From: Cristatella mucedo
Lineage: Eukaryota; Bryozoa; Phylactolaemata; Cristatellidae
DNA length: 64,000 bases
Assembly: GCA_009760855.2 (NCBI GenBank)
Contig: WPIO01000172.1
Coordinates: 317,001 to 381,000 of the forward strand
Reading direction: 5' to 3'
The notes under the pieces were generated by a model. The model saw only the letters and a program-made list of their open reading frames with translations. It had not been told where the DNA came from and ran no database searches. The position numbers were made by a program, and so were the translations under genes. This document shows, piece after piece, positions 33,344 through 64,000 of the stretch. The stretch's first letter is position 1. Each line of letters starts with the position of its first letter.

Positions 33344-34173
33344 TCAGAAGTGTCAGAAAGTGTCCCCACGTTCCTCAGTCAAATCTGCCTAGTCTCAGCG
33401 ACATAACATTGCTAAAATTCGGGCTTGTTTAGATAAGGATACCAAATCCAATTTGGCCCATGCATTCATGACATCCCGTCTCGACTTCTGCAACTCACTG
33501 CTTACTGGCCTACCGGCATGTGCGATCAGGCGATTGCAGCTGGTGCAAAACTCCGCAGCTAGGCTTAGCAGTCGTGAGAGTCGCAGTTGCCACATCACAC
33601 CACTTCTCGCCGACCTGCACTGGCTCCCAGTCAAGCAACGGATTGACTTCAAAATTTTGTCGCTCACTTTTAGGTCATTTCATTCTTTGGCTCCAGCCTA
33701 TCTCTCCGATCTACTCCCCCACCAGGCCAAGCATCGTACCACCTGCTTTTCGGAATCCAACAGTCTACAAATACCTCTTACAAACCTCAAATCCTTTGGA
33801 GACCGTGCATTTAGTTCGTATGCTCCCAAAGCCTGGAACTCCCTCCCGACTTGCGTCAGAACATCCCCTGATTTGACCACATTTAAAAAGAACTCAAATA
33901 CACACCTATATAGGACAGCATTTAGTGCGTCCTTGTGATTCGTCCTTCACGTGCTTATGCGTGCTGACACTGTGCATGCTGCCACTAACCACATTTGCAT
34001 GCTGATCCTGTGCATGTCACCCCTAACCATGTTATTCATGTTGTTTGTTCATCAAGCATGACATTACTCACTATTCAATTGCATTTCCCTTTGCAGCAAA
34101 TGTAAAGCGCCTAGAAAGAGATTAAGTTCTCTGAGGGCGCTTTATTTATTGCATTATTATTATTTTTAATTAA
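33344..34173 (+). mobile_element. Family B LINE nested in a family A LINE
   Basis: From about 33,375 it reads HNIAKIRTCLDKDT-like text. A frame at 33,453-33,938 gives TSRLDFCNSLLTGLPACAIR, DLHWLPVKQRIDFKILSLTF, HQAKHRTTCFSE and NSLPTCVRTSPDL, then stops. The full 3' UTR, hairpin and ATTATTATT tail end at about 34,172. A shared GTG at both edges is the only visible target duplication. Confidence 0.85.
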
Positions 34174-34690
34174 TGTGGGAAGCATAGCAAAGTCAGGAGA
34201 GCATTTGAGGTATAAATAGCATGGAAGTAGCTTCTCATGACGGATGGAAAGGATTTGAAATAATGAGCAGCAGGATACTAGTTGCCGTTGCACAAGAATT
34301 TTGAAATTGAGTCACACAGTCAAGGACCTGCAGAGCAAAAGCTTCTGTCACCAACGGTCTTTTAGCAGAGGAATGGGACAGCTAATTTATTGTTCTAACA
34401 TGACCTGTGGCACGATGAGGCTGAAACTGGAACTGCAATTCAGCAAGCCATGAAGGAGCCATGCCGTTGCAGGCCTTGTGGGTCATTGTAAGAGCTTTGC
34501 TCTGTATCCGGTAGTCAAACGGTTGCCGTCCAAACTCTTTCATCAAAGGAGACACGTGGTCAAACCTTTGGAATTTTTAAGCTAGCCTTGCTACTACACC
34601 ACCGGCTGCAGTGGCCTTTTAGTTACTTTCTTCGGTAGCCAAAGGGAATTACAATAATAAGGTCAAGACAAAACTACTAAGCATGTTGGT
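34174..34690 (-). mobile_element. Family A LINE, 5' continuation of the split copy
   Basis: It continues GTGGGAAGCATAGCAAAG and gives, in complement, worn versions of FSSAGPRL, LAVPFL, the SWLAELQFQ-like text and LVKEFGRQPF. Heavily mutated. Confidence 0.75.
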
Positions 34691-34699
34691 TGAATTATC

Positions 34700-35210
34700 T
34701 CTCTACAGCCACAGGTATACACTGGTGCTAGTTACTTGCAGAGAAGCGACATACTTTGTAAAGCCAGCGCCTCGGTACGCGGCTAACGAATCCTAGTTAC
34801 AGCACGGTTGCATGACGTCGCTTAGTGACGAGAGAAAACTACGACAGAAATTCAAGAATGTCCGTGAACTCGAGGCTGTGCAGCAATACAATGTAGATAA
34901 AATATACTGCAAAATAATGGCTACAATACATTATACTAATTTGGGTGACCATACCAATGTATCGTACTAGACTGCCTGACAGTAGCAATATATTATACTG
35001 GATTGCTGGACAGTATCAATATATATATAGTATAGCGCTGCAACGACGCGACATGTCCATAAAAAATCGGATGTTTTATTCCAATCGATCATTGACTCAC
35101 ACCCAGAGTTTGCCTGCCACCACAATGTTGGAACAGATGCAGACATCATCTGCAGCAAAGATTTTGAAAGTGCCATCGCCAAGATACAAACAAACAAACA
35201 AGAACACTGG
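34700..35210. other. No gene seen; short TAGTA/ATATA runs
   Basis: AT-rich spacer with an (AT) run at about 35,022-35,032. No coding match. Confidence 0.35.
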
Positions 35211-35219
35211 AAATTCATG

Positions 35220-35395
35220 AAAAACATGCGGTTGAACAATTGTTGCTGCCTGTACGTCCAGACGCGGAAAACGCTGCAGATGATGAGGCTCAATAGTCTT
35301 CTGCTGAGCGAGCACTCAAGCGACAACATGTTGAAGAGGAGAAAGCACGCAGCAAGTACATCAACACCCGCTTCTTGCTTTCACCATCAAATGAG
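35220..35395 (+). pseudogene. hAT transposase relic, part 1
   Basis: In the frame through 35,340-35,390 the translation reads ARSKYINTRFLLSPSNEVV. This matches the segment just before the hAT dimerisation motif (typically a Pro/Ser-Asn stretch followed by VERLF). An in-frame TAG lies near 35,294. The frame is interrupted after 35,395. Confidence 0.55.
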
Positions 35396-35714
35396 GTGGT
35401 GTTGTGCGTTGCTTCTCGGCCACTGGTGTGTGCCCCGCTCACTGCGGGCGGTTGGGCGGTTGGCTCGGTGCGGCCTTTGATGTGGGCGGGTGTTTGGGCG
35501 GTTGGCTCGGTGCGGCCTTTGATGTGGGCGTGTGGCCCACAAGGGTCGCTCACCACGGATGCACTCCCTTATCTGTGGTGAGTCAGCCCCCTAGCTCATT
35601 TATGTACCCGCTGGGGGAATAAAGATTGAGTATTGTTCACCGCTCACGTTCGCCCGCCCGTGTCTTCGTGTCTCCATGAGACTCCACTAGCGCTGCTACA
35701 GCCGGAGACACAGT
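35396..35714 (+). mobile_element. Insertion of about 320 bp inside the hAT relic (possible solo LTR)
   Basis: The sequence separates two halves of one hAT motif. It holds a tandem duplication of about 54 bp (GGGCGGTTGGCTCGGTGCGG twice, at about 35,453 and 35,497), then AATAAA at 35,619, then a pyrimidine-rich end, and is bounded by TGTTG and GTAACA. That resembles an LTR layout, but I saw no internal retroelement and no convincing target duplication, so the class is uncertain. Confidence 0.35.
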
Positions 35715-35940
35715 AACATAGCAGTGGAGAGACTTTTCACCATAGCGAAGCGAGTGTTTATTCCTTTTCGGCGTAGTTTGCCACCCAGAACGTTGGAGGC
35801 GCTGATTTTTCTGAATAAAAACAAGTCACTGTTGAATTTGGCTCTGGTCGCATTGATGGTAGTGAATGAAAAAGAAAAAGTCTCAGAGACAGCAGCCAAC
35901 GATAACGCAGAGAATGTATTTATTGCTGAACTTCAATAAA
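35715..35940 (+). pseudogene. hAT transposase C-terminal dimerisation domain relic, part 2
   Basis: The 71-codon frame from 35,724 gives MERLFTIAKRVF, then RRSLPPRTLEALIFLNKNKSLL. The pattern VERLFxxAxxxxxxxR...LExLxFLxxN is the hallmark of the hAT C-terminal dimer domain. No N-terminal zinc finger or catalytic region is nearby, so this is a fossil. Confidence 0.75.
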
Positions 35941-35944
35941 AAGA

Positions 35945-37710
35945 ATAGATCATTAGCATAGTACTGTGTTATCCATAGCGTATTGCAACAAGGCCCTCTT
36001 GTACAAAACCAGGAGATATTTCACAACAATCAATATCTCGAAGCCCAAGGTACAACTACATGCGGGTAATCACTACGGCTGTGCTATTTATTACATATGA
36101 ACCAAAGATTATGGTATATCCAGTTCCTAGGTACGATAGTTCAGGAATCGCTATTAATCGAAAGAATGGTCCTAATCCGACCCCGTATTATCGTGGATAT
36201 GTTTCGATAAATACATTTACCTTAACAATACTATATACTTCATAATGATTAAGAAACACGTGTCGTGTGAATACTGGAAACTATGCCTATCAAATCCGGC
36301 ATCCCTACAGCAGCCTCTCAGCATCAGTCTCCCGTGCAGCCTCTCGTGCAACCCATATATATATATATATCTATGTCTTCCTTTAAGTTAACGACTCATT
36401 TCAGTTCAAGGTTTTTTTATGGTTAAGGATTCTTTTTTATGCTGGCTTCAGCGAATTTTGTAACCTGTATATGACGTAATCTTGGCTAAATCTGGCCCTA
36501 TAAAGTGGCATATCGCGACCACTAACTTTCTTGTTCTACCCTGTCTTAGTCTTGCCTATGGTTACTTTTGTCGACGTCATCGACTTGAGAAGAGCATCCA
36601 CGCATCAGCCCAGCTTTCAGGCTATGGGCCGAGGCTCATAGCCTGAAGTAATCGTCTGCCTTGAGAAGTTTACCGTGGAAAATTGGCAGCTTCGAAATAC
36701 CCGGAAAAGTTAATTCTTTATCGCCGATGGTGATACAGAAGCCATGCTTAAAGTTGAAACCCTCTGTGGTGCGATGACGTAGACAAGCTATCTGTTTGTG
36801 CATCAGCAGTTTACATCTGTCAGCACGATTGAAGGAGAGCAAGTCGGGGACTGTTTAATAGAGCACAGTCGTTTGCTTATCATTTGCTGCAAGTTTCAGT
36901 CGAACGTATGGTTGGACGAATGAAAAACCAGGTTCCCTGCTTGCGTAACGGTTCGCTGGAGTCTTGGTAGCCATTAATTAAGCCACGCCATGGTCCTTAA
37001 TGGGCACCCCTGATACATCAGCCAATGGCTGACTGAAAATATTATTCGCGGTTTCATAGTTATAATGATCATGGAGCCGGTTATATGATAGTCTGTGGTT
37101 TAACGGTATAAGAGCCGAACTCGTGCGGTAGTCAGTGCGTTTTGATTTAGTCTTCGAGGAAGGCAGAAGTTGAGCTCCGCTAGTTGGGCTATGCGGAAGT
37201 TGCTCCCAAAAATGGCTTTTGGCCGGCTGAAAGCTGGAAGCTCGGTGGCTGGTCGGTGCTGCTCCTGGCGCCGTGCCAGAATTATCGTACGTTACGGCCG
37301 ATACTAGACACAAATGTTCAGGGTTTCACTGGTATTCATCACCCATTCCCGAGGATCGTCACTGCTACGAGCGCAGTGATTTCAGCTAACTTCCACGCAG
37401 ATGTGGAAATCGCTGCATGTCACGTGTCGCTAGCATGGCGGCGGTATGACGCCGTCCCAGCATCCTTCCCGGGAATTTAAATCGTCTTGCGATACGAAGG
37501 AGTCCTCGCAGTCAGTGTGAGATCGAGGCTTTGCGTCCTAATGGCTCCGTCTGCCGCAGCGACCAGGCCGTCTCAGCCTTGCCGGACGTTGGGCTTATCC
37601 CGCTGCCGCGGCGGATACGGCGTCAGCCTGTCGGCAGAGCGCTGCGTTAAAACCAGTCCTCGGCTGGAACCGGTCGAACTGGGATAGGTCGAGGGGCTGC
37701 AATCAATGGC
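35945..37710. other. Intergenic; presumed 3' flank of the glutamate receptor gene
   Basis: There is an (AT) run at 36,357-36,371. A TTTAAT (ATTAAA on the minus strand) at about 36,855 is a possible poly(A) signal for the minus-strand receptor. No other gene is supported; ORFs here are short and motif-free. Confidence 0.35.
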
Positions 37711-37713
37711 TTA

Positions 37714-61213
<23,500 letters not shown>

Positions 61214-61623
61214 TCGGCAGGCAGCGGAGGAGGCGGCGGCGGCGGCGAGGGCAGCCGACGAGGCAGCAGGCGAACTCAGCGACGGCTCGGAGAGCTAAGG
61301 ACGGACGCCGCTGAGAGCGACGGCGGCGCACACGCGCGTGCTGCGCGCTCGCGCGCCTGCTCCATTAGCGATGTACCTGACTTTGAAAAATTAATCGCCT
61401 TAATGGAAAGCTCTAGTTCATACTTGGAGATATTGATCGACGATGACAGTTTTACGATCATCACCATTTCGCTCTCTCGCCTCCTGACGACGGCTCGCGC
61501 CTGCGCACTCCTCGCGAGCTCCTTCAGCGATGCCGTGACTGGCCAACCAACGGTCCGTCCGGCTCTGCGTAACATCCTGCCGCAGCGAAGCCTCGCCGGT
61601 TATCGACCTATCGAGCTATCGAC

Positions 61624-61624
<1 letters not shown>

Positions 61625-61683
<59 letters not shown>

Positions 61684-61700
61684 GCAGCTGCTGCTGCTGC
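61625..61700. repeat. (CGG)18 then (CAG/CTG) run upstream of the receptor start codon
   Basis: CGG repeats at 61,625-61,678 are followed by CAGCAGCAGCTGCTGCTGCTG. They lie 412-490 bp upstream of the ATG at 61,213 on the minus strand, in a GC-rich, CpG-rich stretch that runs from exon 1 to about 62,040. This is consistent with a CpG-island promoter or 5' UTR; the transcription start is not known. Confidence 0.85.
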
Positions 61701-62159
61701 TCCCACTCCACCTCCACAGCTACTCCGCGGTGGCGGCCGCTAGGGGTCGCTGACCGGCAGCGCTCTGCTGCGCATCCTCCGGATGCTCCGGTTCTACGCA
61801 GCCAGCCAGCCAGCCAGCACAGGACGCGATCCGCGTCCACTGGGAGCAGTCAGCGCAGGACGCCGCGAGTGGCGACATCTGGACCGCCGGCGCCGGCGTC
61901 GTGCGGCGTCGCCCGCGACCTCGGGTAGCCGCTTGCGCTGTCTAAATGGCAATCGCTAGCACAGCGAGTGGCCTCCACCGGCGGCGGCCGCTGGCTCGCG
62001 TACTTCGTGGCGCTGGGCGACGCTCCGCTCCTGGTAATTGCCGATACGTTAGGCCGTCGAAGTAGCGTGTAGAAAATTAGCTAAGCAAGCACTAATAACT
62101 GTACAATGCACCTGTTTCTCACAGCATTTATCTCATCAGCCTAGTCGTCATAATTAGTA

Positions 62160-62347
62160 AGTAGTCCTAAAGCTATTAGTCATATCCTTTGTGTACTAAT
62201 GCGTGCTTACATTGGCTGTCACCACTAACCACGTTTACATGTTGAAACTGCGCACGATACCACTAAGCATTTGATCAGGCTTCATTTGCATCATATTTAA
62301 AGTGTCTACAAAGAGATCAAATGTATTATTATTATTATTGTTATTAA
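62160..62347 (+). mobile_element. Eroded family B LINE 3' UTR and tail
   Basis: CACCACTAACCACGTTTACATG, then CATTTGATCAGGCTTCATTTGC and ATTATTATTATTATTG. The hairpin has decayed to AAAGTGTCTACAAAGAGATC. Confidence 0.7.
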
Positions 62348-62679
62348 ATAGGCCTAAGGTGGGCCGGACTACTAGCATGTGCTCGCTTAGCAAAAAGTGC
62401 ACGCGACACCAAAAGTCGGTCGACGTTATAGGCATCCGTTGTTATATTGCTCTTCCAATTGAAGGAACCCTCTGGCTAAGGAATTGACGCACAATTCCGG
62501 TAAAAGAATTGCTACATGATTATCTCGCTAAATTAACTGCGTAGACATCTAAATGGACGGCGGCAACTTACGAATACTAGTAGTAGTAAGTCACCATTCA
62601 GAGTCAGCATTCAGACTGCAGTTGGGTCGAATTAACTGCTAGATATCTATTCAGTCGGTACCGCTTCCCCAACCCTAAA

Positions 62680-63260
62680 TGTAATGTCATATATCTCCCT
62701 GTGTAACTCCGCAAAGACAAAAAGAGTCGCTGTAGGTGTTTCGCAGAGGACCTTTTTGTAGTGCACTCAAAGCCTAAGCGATATTTGGTACGCGTAAGTT
62801 TTGCCATCGGACTATATCTCTCGCGTCAAAGAGAAAGTTAGAAGCATAGATCAGTCAGGAGGGCAGTCAAGGAAGTGAGTGGCATTGAAGTAGCAGCTGA
62901 GGACGGCTGGACAGAGTTTGCCACAGTCAGCAGCACGAGAGAGTATCTATCGTCTCGTAAGAGCTGTGGAAGTGAGTTACAAAGTCTTGGACTTGCAGAG
63001 CAAATGCTTCTATTGCCAACAGTCTCTAAGTGGAAGAATCTAAGAGCTACTTTATTGCCCATACAGGAGCTCGGGGCCCAAGGAGGCTGAAACTGGTGCA
63101 GCAGTTCAACCTGGTGCGAAAGAGCCAAGCTGTAACAGGCCTTATTGGTCATCGCAAGAAATGTGTATCCTTTGATCAATTGAGAAATCGAAGCTTCGTC
63201 AGCGAAGGAGGCACTCGGCTGAACCTCGAGGATGCGTCGACCGACCGACCTGGCAGCAGC
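62680..63260 (-). mobile_element. Family A LINE, 3' region, old copy
   Basis: The plus strand opens TAATGTCATATATCTCCCTG, and the minus-strand frame keeps YSLALSHQVELLHQFQ, VALRFFHLETVGNRSICSAS and RLCNSLPQLLRDDRYS. Several substitutions set it apart from the other copies. Confidence 0.8.
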
Positions 63261-63697
63261 AGCTTGAATCGCCACAAGCAGCGGACTAATCGTTCTTTTT
63301 TTCCATAGCCCGGTCAGCCCAGCGGCAGCCAATCGCCAAGAGGCTGCTGGGATTCCGTGGGGTGGCTGTCGGGTTTAGAGAGCTGCGCTCCGCCGCCGGC
63401 CGGATGTATCGTACCGCCGCTGCCCGGATGGATCGCACCGCCGCTGCCCGGACCCTCGAGGGGTGCATTGGGAGCAAGGTTAACAGGTGAACGTGCTTGT
63501 ATTTTAGGCTAGCGTGTACGCTCATTTAGGGCACGTGACTTTCAATACGAAAACTGAGGACCGCGCATGTAAGCGCTCAAGGGTCAAGGGTCCGCTGCAC
63601 GTCACGTCACGTCGCAGACCGTCGGTCAGAACATCGCTAAGACTAGCTGACCCGTAGTTTTGATAGAATGCAACGCACAACTGACCATGTACAAAAA

Positions 63698-63852
63698 CAT
63701 ATTAGCTGATTTAACAGGCTCATTTGTATAGGGATACAAGAGCCTTAACGGCTTTCCTACCGCTTGTAGTTGGCCATAAAGAATCGCCCACTTCCGGATA
63801 CGAACGCACGACCTCTTGACCTTACCTCCCCTGAGCTATCGCGGCCCAGTAC
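63698..63852 (-). mobile_element. tRNA-derived SINE (type 1), old copy
   Basis: The complement has A-box-like GATAGCTCAGGGGAGG, B-box-like GTGCGTTCGTATCC, GTGGGCGATTCTTTATGGCC and CTATACAAATGAGCCTGTTA. The spacer between the boxes is shorter than in the other two copies. Confidence 0.65.
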
Positions 63853-64000
63853 AAAAGACCCAAAAAGACCTGGTCCGAAAGATATGTTCTTACTCGATTG
63901 AACGATGCAAGCGCCGATAGTCCACGGGCACCGAAATGACCACGGGAATGTGAGCGCATCAAGAAATATTAGCATTGGCAGCGCATCAAAAATCATTAGC

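Overview
The window is nuclear DNA from an animal, most likely an invertebrate. It carries an intron-containing group II-like metabotropic glutamate receptor gene, CR1/L2-type LINEs with classic 3' tails, tRNA-derived SINEs, a hAT transposase relic and very long (CT)n/(GA)n/(AT)n microsatellites. Nothing looks prokaryotic or viral. The species cannot be named from this sequence alone.

Region 1 (1-17,000) is repeat territory. A segment of about 5.8 kb at the left edge recurs about 11.2 kb further on (11.3-16.9 kb), with large indels between the copies. Both copies carry a degenerate satellite of roughly 160-175 bp units, LINE tails and two GC-rich blocks. Between them lies a long but broken LINE (about 5.9-10.2 kb; 'family B', hairpin plus ATT tail). 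A second LINE ('family A', ATTAC tail) has landed in it at the reverse transcriptase YADD site. Region 2 (17-29 kb) holds LINE fragments, a SINE nested in a LINE, long CT tracts and a GC-rich, partly duplicated stretch. Region 3 (29.1-30.6 kb) has a palindromic E-box cluster and one unassigned single-exon ORF for a small membrane-anchored, Cys-rich, N-glycosylated protein. Region 4 (31-36 kb) is a stack of nested LINEs plus a hAT relic that is itself interrupted.

Region 5 (37.7-61.2 kb, minus strand) is the main host gene. Five exons join with consistent splice phases into a metabotropic glutamate receptor of about 1,246 residues: signal peptide, Venus-flytrap domain, nine-cysteine domain, seven helices, long Ala-rich tail and a C-terminal PDZ-ligand motif. 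Every glutamate-contact position I recall for mammalian mGluR2/3 is matched. Its introns (4.4, 3.9, 9.3 and 2.1 kb) contain LINEs, both SINE types, microsatellites and an 18-bp minisatellite. A (CGG)18 tract lies about 410 bp upstream of the start codon. Region 6 (62-64 kb) returns to LINE and SINE remnants.

The strongest signals are the complete receptor gene, the reciprocal nesting of two LINE families, a tRNA-headed SINE with a family B-like LINE tail (a plausible parasite/partner pair), and the large diverged duplication with its satellite.
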